64,000 nt of DNA from CALHVR01 sp963528625 (GTDB lineage Bacteria; Fusobacteriota; Fusobacteriia; Fusobacteriales; Leptotrichiaceae), in the NCBI GenBank assembly GCA_963528625.1, contig CAURVQ010000005.1, positions 1 to 64,000 on the forward strand, read 5' to 3'. Below the pieces are notes generated by a model. That model was not told the origin of the DNA. It made no database searches and saw nothing but the letters and a program-made list of their open reading frames with translations. Position numbers and translations under genes: made by a program. Below, piece after piece: positions 7,973 to 15,653 of this stretch; position 1 is the stretch's first letter; each line of letters opens with the position of its first letter.

Positions 7973-8785
7973 CTAATTTTTTGTAATTTTATTTTTTGGA
8001 TCTAAAATATCTCTCAAACTTTCTCCTAACAAATTAAATATTGCGACACAAATAAATATCGCTAAACCGGGATAAAATAAAATCCACGGTGCAGTTTGAA
8101 TATATTTTTTACCTTCTCCTAACATAAGTCCCCACTCTGGAGTCGGTGGTTGTACCCCAATTCCTAATAAAGATAAACTTGATAAAGTTAATAAATTATT
8201 TGCTATATCTTGCATTGTTAATACTATTAAATACGGAAATATATTCGGTGCTAAATATTTATACATTACTCTTAAAGTACTTGCACCACTTAACTTCGCT
8301 TGATTTATAAAGTTTTCATTTTTCATAGATGTTACTATACTTCGTGTTACTCTTGCATAGTTTGTCCAATTTATTAAAACCATTACTAAAATCAAATTAT
8401 GTAGTCCTCCACCAATCATACTAACAACTACAATTACAAATATAATATATGGAAACGACATTATTAAATCAACAAATCTCATTATAATAATATCAATATA
8501 TCCACCAACATATCCTGATACAAGACCTATTCCTATCCCTAAAAAAGCTACAATAAATGTCACTACTATTGAAATAAGTAAAGAATATCTTCCACCGTAC
8601 AATATTCTTGATAATACATCTCTTCCTGTATAATCAGTTCCTAATAAATATTTAGAATTTGGTGCTTTTAAGACTTCTTCATAATTTTGTAAATTGGGAT
8701 CATAAGGTGCTAAATAATTTGCAAAAATAACTATCAATACAAGAATAATAGAAAATGATAAAAACAAATAAAATTTCTTTTTCAT
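7973..8785 (-). CDS. Nickel/peptide-type ABC importer permease (NikC/DppC-like)
   Basis: A 270-residue integral membrane permease. An N-terminal helix is followed by the 'LAPYDPN...LGTDYTGRDVLSRILYGGRYSL' block that marks DppC/NikC proteins. Five further helices follow, with the ATPase-docking EAA-type loop around KLSGASTLRVMYKYLAPNIFPYLIV and the terminal GESLRDILDP. Its ATG overlaps the stop of the companion permease by one base (TAATG), indicating coupled translation. It forms the channel heterodimer with the protein from 8785-9720. Confidence 0.92.
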   Translation of the reverse strand: MKKKFYLFLSFSIILVLIVIFANYLAPYDPNLQNYEEVLKAPNSKYLLGTDYTGRDVLSRILYGGRYSLLISIVVTFIVAFLGIGIGLVSGYVGGYIDIIIMRFVDLIMSFPYIIFVIVVVSMIGGGLHNLILVMVLINWTNYARVTRSIVTSMKNENFINQAKLSGASTLRVMYKYLAPNIFPYLIVLTMQDIANNLLTLSSLSLLGIGVQPPTPEWGLMLGEGKKYIQTAPWILFYPGLAIFICVAIFNLLGESLRDILDPKNKITKN

Positions 8786-9720
8786 TATTCATCCTCCAAT
8801 CTTATTCTTGGATCAATAAATTTAGATAATATGTCTACTAATAAATTTATTGTTACAAAAATTATTCCCGTCCAAATTACATATCCTTGCATAAGAAAAT
8901 AATCTCTATTTGTTATAGCATCTGCCGCCATTTTACCCAGTCCTCTATATTCAAATACCGTTTCTATTATTGTAGTTCCACCTAATATTGCCCCTATTGA
9001 CATTCCAAACATTGTTATTATTGTCAGTAAAGAATTCGGCAAAATATGAAAAATCATTATTTTATAATATGAAATTCCTTTTGATTTTAGTCCTACAACA
9101 TAATCTTTATTAATTTCTTCTAATATACATGTTCTTATTCTTCTAACATATACCGAAATTAACCAAGCTGATAAAGTCATCGACGGTAAAATTAGACTTT
9201 TTATTCCATCTCCACCTATTATCGGTAAAAGCTTAAATTTTACAGAAAATACATACATAAGCATAAGTCCTAACCAAAAACTTGGTATAGAGATTCCTAA
9301 AAATGAGAAAAATCGTACCATTTGATCAATCCACTTATTTTTATAATGTGCAGACATTATACCAAACGGGAGTGATACTAAAATCGTTATTAGCACAGAT
9401 GTTCCTGTTAATGCTAATGTTTTAGGCACTCTTTTTTTGATTTCATCTTTAACAGGTACCCCATATCTCGTCGATATACCAAAATCTCCTTTTAATACAT
9501 TTTTTGACCATCTAACATACTGTTTAACAAAATTGTCATTGTATCCCATCTCTTGTTTTTTCTTTTCAATATATTCTTTATCACCTACTGTCCCCATTGA
9601 AATATATTTCATTGATATTGGATCAGAAGGAGCTAAGTACATCAGCAAAAATGTAAAAAAAGTTACTCCAATTAATATAGGGATTAAATAAAGAATCCTT
9701 TTAAATACATAGAATATCAA
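8785..9720 (-). CDS. Nickel/peptide-type ABC importer permease (NikB/DppB-like)
   Basis: A 311-residue permease and the first gene of the operon. It opens with YVFKRILYLIPILIGVTFFTFLLMYLAPSDP, the standard DppB/NikB start, and has six predicted membrane helices. The docking loop lies around GLKSKGISYYKIMIFHILPNSLLTII, and the protein ends GYVIWTGIIFVTINLLVDILSKFIDPRI, as in the family. It pairs with the next permease. A promoter with an extended -10 lies 50 bp upstream (9771-9799). The substrate is nickel, another metal chelate or peptides; the compact gene set mildly favours nickel. Confidence 0.92.
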   Translation of the reverse strand: MIFYVFKRILYLIPILIGVTFFTFLLMYLAPSDPISMKYISMGTVGDKEYIEKKKQEMGYNDNFVKQYVRWSKNVLKGDFGISTRYGVPVKDEIKKRVPKTLALTGTSVLITILVSLPFGIMSAHYKNKWIDQMVRFFSFLGISIPSFWLGLMLMYVFSVKFKLLPIIGGDGIKSLILPSMTLSAWLISVYVRRIRTCILEEINKDYVVGLKSKGISYYKIMIFHILPNSLLTIITMFGMSIGAILGGTTIIETVFEYRGLGKMAADAITNRDYFLMQGYVIWTGIIFVTINLLVDILSKFIDPRIRLEDE

Positions 9721-9770
9721 ATTTACCTCCTTATCAAGATTTTTTAGATATTATTTTATCTAGTCCCCAT

Positions 9771-9799
9771 AGAATAGCATAATTCATTCTTTTTTTCAA
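9771..9799 (-). promoter_or_regulatory. Promoter of the nickel/peptide ABC operon
   Basis: Minus strand TTGAAA (9794-9799), 17-nt spacer ending in TGC, TATTCT (9771-9776): a good -35 with an extended -10. The 9721-10072 gap holds this promoter, the divergent patB promoter and about 200 bp of AT-rich sequence in which no clear operator was seen. Confidence 0.65.
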
Positions 9800-10006
9800 T
9801 GAATTTTAGACATTTTTTTACTAATTTTTACTAAAAATAAAATCTCTCTATTACTTATTATTACTGACTTAAATAAGAAAATCAATCTCTTTTATTTTGC
9901 TTGACAAAGTATTAAATAAAAATTTTAACTAAATCTATAAATTTTAGTACAAAAATATTTTCCCTATTATAATTTCGAATCAACTTAATTTATAATTAAT
10001 ATTTTT

Positions 10007-10036
10007 TTGACATTTATCAACATTTTTTATTATAAT
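10007..10036 (+). promoter_or_regulatory. Consensus promoter of the PatB/MalY-type gene
   Basis: TTGACA (10007-10012), 18-nt spacer, TATAAT (10031-10036). Both boxes are perfect; the start codon follows at 10073 after a GAGGA ribosome site. Confidence 0.82.
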
Positions 10037-10072
10037 ATACTAAAGATTTTTATACAGAAAGAGGAACTTATT

Positions 10073-11254
10073 ATGAAATACAATTTTGATGAAATAATTG
10101 ATAGAAAAAATAATCATTCTGTTAAATACAATGAATTAGGCAGATTTAAAAACGAGAATGTCATTCCACTTTGGATTGCAGATATGGATTTTCGTACAGC
10201 CGAGCCAATCATTCAAGCTTTAAGAGATAAAGTGGAACACGGTATTTTTGGTTATGTTTATCGACCAGATGAATATTTTGATGCTTTCATAAATTGGCAA
10301 AAAAAAAGATTTGGATGGACACCAAAAAGAGAATTACTTAGTTATAGTATAGGAGTCGTGCCATCTCTTGGAACTTTAATAAAGCAATTTTCTAAAAAAG
10401 GAGATAAAATTTTAATTCAAACACCTGTTTACTCTGAGTTTTACGACATTACGCTTGATAACGAAAGAGTTATTATTGAAAATAAATTTATAGAAAAAAA
10501 TAATGAATATTTTTTAGATTTAGTTGATTTTGAAGAAAAATTAAAACAACGACCAAAAGCCTTTATTTTTTGTAATCCTCACAATCCACTTGGAAAAGTT
10601 TGGACGCGTGACGAACTAAAAGCTATGGGTGATTTATGTATAAAATATAATGTCCCTATTATCTCTGACGAAATTCACGCAGATTTGACATTATGGGAAT
10701 ACACTCATATTCCAATGGCTTCAGTGTCTAAAGAAATTGCAGCAAACACAGTAACTTGTACATCTACTGGAAAAGCATTTAATTTAGCTGGTATGCAATG
10801 TGCAACAATTATTTTTAATAACATTCAAGAAAAAAATAAATTTGATAAATTTTGGAAAAATTTAGAAGTTCACAGAAACAATCCATTCAATTTAGTTGCA
10901 AATATTGCCGCTTACACTGAAGGAGAGGAATATTTAGAACAACTAAAATCATATCTTGAAGGAAATATCACTTTTTTAAATGAATTTTTTGAGAAAAATA
11001 TTAATTTAATTAAAGCTAACACTCCAAAAGCAACATATTTAGTTTGGCTTGATTGCCGTGAGCTTTGTAAAAAATATAATTTTAATCAATCAGATTTAGA
11101 AGACTTTTTCATTTATAAAGCAAAATTAGGGTTAAACCCTTGTCGTGTTTTTCAACATAATTCATCAGGATTTATGCGTCTAAACCTTGCATGTCCAAGA
11201 CCTTTACTTGAAAAAGCTTTAAATCAATTAAAAGATGCTCTTAATAATTTATAA
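10073..11254 (+). CDS. PatB/MalY-family aminotransferase, cystathionine beta-lyase-like
   Basis: A 393-residue fold-type I PLP enzyme. The ATG at 10073 is chosen because GAGGA precedes it and the protein then starts with the family's MKYNFDEIIDR...; the open frame extends upstream only through promoter sequence. Visible features: PLWIADMDF near residue 32, the YG.GYVYRPDEY-like substrate region near 60, CNPHNPLGK (asparagine 168), SDEIHADL (Asp 199, pyridine-nitrogen contact) and STGKAFNLAG with PLP lysine 234. This family cleaves C-S bonds of cystathionine or cysteine, giving H2S or homocysteine plus pyruvate, a common activity in oral fusobacteria. Monocistronic, with a terminator at 11261-11283. 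Confidence 0.9.
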   Translation: MKYNFDEIIDRKNNHSVKYNELGRFKNENVIPLWIADMDFRTAEPIIQALRDKVEHGIFGYVYRPDEYFDAFINWQKKRFGWTPKRELLSYSIGVVPSLGTLIKQFSKKGDKILIQTPVYSEFYDITLDNERVIIENKFIEKNNEYFLDLVDFEEKLKQRPKAFIFCNPHNPLGKVWTRDELKAMGDLCIKYNVPIISDEIHADLTLWEYTHIPMASVSKEIAANTVTCTSTGKAFNLAGMQCATIIFNNIQEKNKFDKFWKNLEVHRNNPFNLVANIAAYTEGEEYLEQLKSYLEGNITFLNEFFEKNINLIKANTPKATYLVWLDCRELCKKYNFNQSDLEDFFIYKAKLGLNPCRVFQHNSSGFMRLNLACPRPLLEKALNQLKDALNNL

Positions 11255-11260
11255 AAGCAA

Positions 11261-11283
11261 AAGGACTGAAATTTTCAGTCCTT
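11261..11283 (+). terminator. Bidirectional terminator between the PatB-type gene and the site-2 protease gene
   Basis: A 10-bp perfect stem (11261-11270 with 11274-11283) built around ggactga/tcagtcc, with A-rich and T-rich flanks. It separates two convergent genes. Confidence 0.8.
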
Positions 11284-11305
11284 ATTTTAAATTTATTTCT
11301 CTTTT

Positions 11306-12172
11306 TTATTTAAAATACTTCATAATATCATTAAACATTACATATAACATTAGTATAATCAATAAAATCATTCCACACATATGAACGATATTTTCAACTT
11401 TTTTATTTACTTTTATTCCAAAAAATTCTGGGATTACAAATAATATACGCCCTCCGTCCAAAGCTGGAATTGGTAATAAATTCATTATTCCAATATTTAC
11501 TGACAACATAGCAAATATATTTTTCATAACAGAAATTCCTTCGCTTTTATAAATTTGACCAACAACTTTTGGAAGTCCAACAGGCCCCGTCATCTCTTTT
11601 GGAGCTACATGTCCTGTAAATAATAATTTTACACCATTTAATGTTTCGTAAAATATTTGTAAAAATAATTTCCATGTTATTTTTAATTGTAATAAAAATC
11701 CTACATCATGTGCAAGTCCAGTCATTGCTGCAACAACAAAAAACAAAACAATAAAAGCTGATAAGAAATTCATTGTGACTCCAGCGATTAAAACAATAAA
11801 TCTTTGTAACGGACTTTTTGTGAAGAATCCATTTTCATTATCGTAATTAATTTCATCTATTTCTTCTTGTGTGTAAATAATTGCATCGTCATTTTCTTCA
11901 AGTATTTTGTTTATTTCTTCCTCTGTTTCTACTATTATCGCATCTTTTTCTATTTTTTGCTCTTCCATTCCACTAATATTTACAAATCCACCTAACGGAA
12001 ATACTCTTATTGAATAAACTGTTTCTCCAAACTTTTTACTTATCAGTTTTGGTCCCATTCCTAAAGAAAATTCCTTAACTGGCATTTTAAACCATTTTGC
12101 TGTCATAAAATGTCCTAATTCATGTAAAAATATTATTAATCCTAAAATTATAATTGTTAATAAAACTCCCAT
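11306..12172 (-). CDS. rseP: RseP-like site-2 intramembrane metalloprotease lacking a PDZ domain
   Basis: A 288-residue membrane protease of the M50B (RseP) type. Zinc-binding HELGH lies at residues 17-21 in the first helix, and GVTMNFLSAF at about 140 matches the 'GP..N' helix of the family. NLLPIPALDGG at about 237 supplies the third ligand, and a PEFFGIKVNKKVE C-terminal segment precedes the last helix. It is notably short: RseP homologs carry one or two PDZ domains between the second and third helices, but only about 60 residues separate MTGLAHDVG from TGPVGLP here. Residues about 74-115 are instead a strongly acidic insert. The protease call is firm; how it recognises substrate is unclear. 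Confidence 0.85.
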   Translation of the reverse strand: MGVLLTIIILGLIIFLHELGHFMTAKWFKMPVKEFSLGMGPKLISKKFGETVYSIRVFPLGGFVNISGMEEQKIEKDAIIVETEEEINKILEENDDAIIYTQEEIDEINYDNENGFFTKSPLQRFIVLIAGVTMNFLSAFIVLFFVVAAMTGLAHDVGFLLQLKITWKLFLQIFYETLNGVKLLFTGHVAPKEMTGPVGLPKVVGQIYKSEGISVMKNIFAMLSVNIGIMNLLPIPALDGGRILFVIPEFFGIKVNKKVENIVHMCGMILLIILMLYVMFNDIMKYFK

Positions 12173-12199
12173 TTCTTCCTACTTTCTTTATTTTTCATT

Positions 12200-12227
12200 T
12201 TGATTTACAAATATTTTATGTTATAAT
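12200..12227 (+). promoter_or_regulatory. Promoter of the EamA transporter gene
   Basis: TTGATT (12200-12205), 16-nt spacer ending TGT, TATAAT (12222-12227), an extended -10 promoter. The transcript should start near 12234, leaving an 80-nt leader that holds the inverted repeat at 12242-12286. Confidence 0.7.
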
Positions 12228-12241
12228 ATGTAATCGTTACA

Positions 12242-12286
12242 GTTTGTATTATATCACAATTTAAAATTTTATCCAATAATACAAAC
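12242..12286 (+). promoter_or_regulatory. Perfect 11-bp inverted repeat in the eamA leader
   Basis: GTTTGTATTAT (12242-12252) and its exact reverse complement (12276-12286) are separated by 23 bases. They lie between the predicted transcription start and the ribosome site. It could be a leader hairpin or the two half-sites of a DNA-binding regulator; there is no T run after it, so it is not a terminator. Confidence 0.6.
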
Positions 12287-12314
12287 AAATTATTACTGGA
12301 AGGAGAATACTAAT

Positions 12315-13256
12315 ATGAAAAAACAAACACCATTTTTAGGAAGTATCTTTATTATTATTGCAGCTATGATGTGGGGGATTGATGGAATTTTACTTACACC
12401 TTCATATTTCAATAAATTTCAATTTTTTGATGTTAATTTTATAGTTTTTATCGCACATGCCATACCAACTATAATTTTATCAATCTTTTTTTCAAAACAA
12501 TACAAATATTTAAAAACATTCACAAAAAGTGATTATTTATTCTTTATTTTAATTGCATTATTTGGAGGAACAATTGGAACTTTATCAATAGTAAAAGCAT
12601 TAGAATTAAGTAATTATACTCCGTATAGTATAGTTATTTTAATTCAAAAAACACAACCGATTTTTGCGATATTACTTGCAATTTTCTTACTTAAAGAAAA
12701 ACCGTCAAAAAACTTTTATGTTGTAGCAGTTATAGCATTAATCGCTATTTATTTCTTAACTTTTGAATTTAAAAGTCCGGTATTATTAAAACAAAATAAT
12801 TTACTTGCTGTTTTATATTCATTACTTGCAGCTTTTTCATTTGGAAGTTCAACAGTTTTTGGAAAAAAAGTTGTTTATAAATTTTCTTTTTTGACAAGTA
12901 CATTTTATAGATTTTTCTTTACGACAATCATCACAATGTTATTCGTTATATTTTCTGAAACTACAAGAAATACAATTACACAATATACACAAAATAAAAA
13001 TCTAATGGAATTATCTTTATTTATTGCAATTTTTGGACTTTTAGCTATACTTATTTACTACAACGGATTAAAATATGTAAAAGCTACGGTTGCAACTTTT
13101 TGTGAATTAGCTTTTCCTATCACATCTGTTGTAACAGAAGCTATTATTTATAAAAGATTTTTATCACCAATTCAGTTAGTTGCTGCCATCGTTCTAGTTG
13201 CAGTAATTTTATACTTAAATCTAGGAAATGTTAAAATTAAAACTAATGAAAATTAA
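12315..13256 (+). CDS. EamA/DMT-family transporter
   Basis: A 313-residue membrane protein with ten predicted helices arranged as two EamA repeats (about 9-150 and 165-300). Family marks are 'IIIAAMMWGIDGI' at the start, GTLSIVKALELSNYTPYSIVILIQKTQPIFAILLAIFLLKEKP at the end of repeat one, and the matching VTEAIIYKRFLSPIQLVAA in repeat two. Such proteins export amino acids, nucleosides or other metabolites; the substrate cannot be read from sequence. AAGGAG precedes the ATG. Convergent with the LysR gene, which could regulate it but is not divergently arranged. Confidence 0.9.
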   Translation: MKKQTPFLGSIFIIIAAMMWGIDGILLTPSYFNKFQFFDVNFIVFIAHAIPTIILSIFFSKQYKYLKTFTKSDYLFFILIALFGGTIGTLSIVKALELSNYTPYSIVILIQKTQPIFAILLAIFLLKEKPSKNFYVVAVIALIAIYFLTFEFKSPVLLKQNNLLAVLYSLLAAFSFGSSTVFGKKVVYKFSFLTSTFYRFFFTTIITMLFVIFSETTRNTITQYTQNKNLMELSLFIAIFGLLAILIYYNGLKYVKATVATFCELAFPITSVVTEAIIYKRFLSPIQLVAAIVLVAVILYLNLGNVKIKTNEN

Positions 13257-13260
13257 TTTA

Positions 13261-13294
13261 AAAAACAGGACTGATTCAATTCAATCCTGTTTTT
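13261..13294 (+). terminator. Terminator of the EamA gene
   Basis: A 13-14 bp stem with one C/A mismatch (aaaaacagga at 13261 with tcctgttttt), a 6-nt loop and a run of eight T. The complement also offers a T run, so it may serve the converging LysR gene too. Confidence 0.85.
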
Positions 13295-13295
13295 T

Positions 13296-14201
13296 TTATG
13301 ATTTTGTTGTATATTTTTTTAATGCTTCCAAATAAAATTCTCCATATATTGAAAGAGACATATTTTTTTGTAAAACTACTCCAATTTTTATATATTCATC
13401 CACATTCAACGGTCTAGCTATAATATTTTCTCCATTTAACTCTTTGTCTATCACTCCAGAACTTACAGTATATCCATTAAGCCCTATTGCCAAATTAAAC
13501 AAAGTCGCTCTATCACTTACTTTTATATTTTTATTTCTTCCTATCGTACTCAATATTTCTTCTGAAAAATAAAATGAATTTGAATTTCCTTGCTCGTAAG
13601 ATAAATATGGATAATCTGTTAAATCTTCCATTTCCACTATATCTTTTTTAGCTAACGGATGATTTGAACTAATAAATACATGTGGCATTGCTGTGAATAA
13701 TTCTATAAATTTTAGTCCATTCTCTTTTATCAATTTTTCTATAACCGTTTTATTTGTACTTGATGTATACAAAATACCAATTTCACTTTTTAGCCTTCTA
13801 ACATCTTCTATAATTTCATTTGTTTGTGTTTCTCGCAAAATAAAATCATACTTTTCTCCACCAAATTTTTTTATTAAATCTACAAAAGCATTTACGGCAA
13901 AAGAATAATGTTGTGTTGAAACTGAAAAATGTCTTGTAAAATTATCGCCTTTTTTATACTTTTCTTCAAGTAAATTTGTTTGCTCCAAAACTTGTCGTGC
14001 ATATCCCAAAAACATATCGCCTTCATTTGAAACGACAACTCCTTTATTCGTTCTCGTAAAAATTGATATATTCATCTCTTCTTCTAACTCTTTTATAGCT
14101 TTAGTCAAACTAGGCTGTGACACAAAAAGCTCCTTGGCTGCCTCGCTTATCGTTCCTTTATTTGCCACTGTAACTACATATTTTAATTGTTGTAATGTCA
14201 T
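13296..14201 (-). CDS. LysR-family transcriptional regulator
   Basis: A 301-residue regulator. The N-terminal winged helix (residues 1-60) has the hallmark 'TLQQLKYVVTVANKGTISEAAKELFVSQPSLTKAIKELEEEM' helix-turn-helix. It is followed by a linker helix and a periplasmic-binding-like effector domain (about 90-295). The target is unknown: the gene is not divergent from a likely target, and the genes on its upstream side (paraslipin, NfeD) run in the same direction. The closest gene ends 13 bases away, so it may be read as the last gene of that operon. The effector cannot be predicted. Confidence 0.92.
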   Translation of the reverse strand: MTLQQLKYVVTVANKGTISEAAKELFVSQPSLTKAIKELEEEMNISIFTRTNKGVVVSNEGDMFLGYARQVLEQTNLLEEKYKKGDNFTRHFSVSTQHYSFAVNAFVDLIKKFGGEKYDFILRETQTNEIIEDVRRLKSEIGILYTSSTNKTVIEKLIKENGLKFIELFTAMPHVFISSNHPLAKKDIVEMEDLTDYPYLSYEQGNSNSFYFSEEILSTIGRNKNIKVSDRATLFNLAIGLNGYTVSSGVIDKELNGENIIARPLNVDEYIKIGVVLQKNMSLSIYGEFYLEALKKYTTKS

Positions 14202-14214
14202 TTTTCTCCTTTAA

Positions 14215-15102
14215 TTATTTATTCAATTCTTCAAATACACTAACAACACTTGCTAAATTTTGTAAATTACTTGGAACTATAATTTTTGTTGCTTGTCCGT
14301 CTGCCACTTTTTCAAATGCTTCCATTCCTCTTAAAGCTAAAACTTCTTTTGTTGGCATTGACGCATTTAATATTTTTAATGCTTCTGCTTTTGCTGTTTC
14401 TATCTCTAAAATTGCTTTAGCGTTCCCTTCTGCTTCTTTTATAGCTTGTTCTTTTTTAGCTTCTGCTCTTAAAATAGCAGATTCTTTTTCTCCTTGTGCT
14501 ATTAAAATTGCTGATTCTCTTTTTGCTTGTGCTTCTAAAATATTTGCTCTTTTTTCTCTTTCAGCTTTCATTTCTTTTTCCATTGCCACTCTAATATCTT
14601 CCGGAGGTAAAATACTTTTTAATTCAACTCTATTTACTTTTATTCCCCAAGGATCTGTCGCTTCATCCAATTCTGTTCTCATTTTTGTATTTATAATATC
14701 TCTTGAAGTTAAAGTTTGATCAACTGTCATGTCCCCTATTATATTTCTTAATGTTGTTGCTGTTAAATTTTCAATTGCAGATAACGGTCTTTCAACTCCA
14801 TAAGTATAAAGTTTTGGGTCTGTTATTTGAAAATAAATAACAGTGTCTATTTGCATTGTTGCATTATCTTTTGTAATTACAGGTTGTGGAGGAAAATCTA
14901 CAACTTGCTCTTTTAAAGATACAACTCTTGCAATTTTATCAAAAAATGGATTTAAAAAATTCAGTCCTGATTCTAATGTTTGATTATATTTACCCAATCT
15001 TTCTATTATATAAACTCTTGATTCTGGTACTATTCTAATTGATTTAAAAATGATAATAATAACTAAAACTAATATTATTATTGTCAATGGTAATGTAAAC
15101 AT
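14215..15102 (-). CDS. SPFH/Band 7 paraslipin (QmcA-like)
   Basis: A 295-residue membrane-anchored SPFH protein: one N-terminal helix (3-20), the SPFH domain (about 25-185; RVYIIERLGKYNQTLESGLNFLNPFFD, DFPPQPVITKDNATMQIDTVIYFQITDP) and a long Ala/Glu-rich coiled coil (about 185-255). The coiled-coil sequence includes EREKRANILEAQAKRESAILIAQGEKESAI. Paraslipins oligomerise in membrane microdomains and are found with an NfeD partner, exactly the next gene upstream here. It probably helps membrane organisation or quality control. Confidence 0.92.
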   Translation of the reverse strand: MFTLPLTIIILVLVIIIIFKSIRIVPESRVYIIERLGKYNQTLESGLNFLNPFFDKIARVVSLKEQVVDFPPQPVITKDNATMQIDTVIYFQITDPKLYTYGVERPLSAIENLTATTLRNIIGDMTVDQTLTSRDIINTKMRTELDEATDPWGIKVNRVELKSILPPEDIRVAMEKEMKAEREKRANILEAQAKRESAILIAQGEKESAILRAEAKKEQAIKEAEGNAKAILEIETAKAEALKILNASMPTKEVLALRGMEAFEKVADGQATKIIVPSNLQNLASVVSVFEELNK

Positions 15103-15122
15103 TTTAATTCCTTCTTTCTTTT

Positions 15123-15548
15123 TTATTTTATTTTTTCTAAAATTATTTTATTTCCTTCAAAGCTTTTAATTTTAACAATTTCATTTTCCGAAAATATTTC
15201 TTTACTTATTCCTGTCCAAATCGCCGCCTTAAATTTAACTTCATATTGCTTTTGCTCATTTCCAATATCTATCACTTTTATAATTTTTATTTTTTCACCT
15301 ACAGATTTTACATTAAATTTTGTTGAATGTTTTTGCATATATTTTTGTAAAACTGGTCTTGTAAATAACACAAAAATAAGTGATAATATTGCAAAAATTA
15401 AAAATTCTATTGCAAAATTTGTAAAAAATAATGTCAATATCGTTAAAATTAATGAAGCTAAAGCTAACCAAATCGTAATTAATCCGGGTATTATTATTTC
15501 TAAAATAGCAAATATTGCTGTTGATATTGCCCAAAATATTGCTCCCAT
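15123..15548 (-). CDS. NfeD-like membrane protein (YbbK family)
   Basis: A 141-residue protein with two or three N-terminal hydrophobic helices (about 3-70) followed by a soluble OB-fold domain (about 80-140; KSVGEKIKIIKVIDIGNEQKQYEVKFKAAIWTGIS). This short NfeD form accompanies paraslipins, and here it lies 20 bases upstream of one on the same strand. Function beyond partnering the SPFH protein is not established. Confidence 0.88.
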   Translation of the reverse strand: MGAIFWAISTAIFAILEIIIPGLITIWLALASLILTILTLFFTNFAIEFLIFAILSLIFVLFTRPVLQKYMQKHSTKFNVKSVGEKIKIIKVIDIGNEQKQYEVKFKAAIWTGISKEIFSENEIVKIKSFEGNKIILEKIK

Positions 15549-15653
15549 GCTTCCTCCTTTCTCTTTAATACTTTTTATTTTTTATATTTTATTTGAAATC
15601 TAATTACTAATAAAATTATTCATTATAAATACTCTAATATTTTTTATTAAAAA

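Noticed and set aside
9901..9930. Second promoter (TTGACA at 9901) for the PatB-type gene
   Set aside because: No reasonable -10 box lies 16-18 bp downstream; the promoter at 10007-10036 is far better.
14195..14719. 174-residue plus-strand open frame opposite the paraslipin gene
   Set aside because: It is antisense to the conserved SPFH/coiled-coil region, with no Shine-Dalgarno or family resemblance.
15549..15653. T-box or other leader near valS and the other synthetase genes
   Set aside because: The gaps before valS, glyQ and ileS contain no T-box consensus and are short and AT-rich; T-boxes are chiefly a Firmicutes device.
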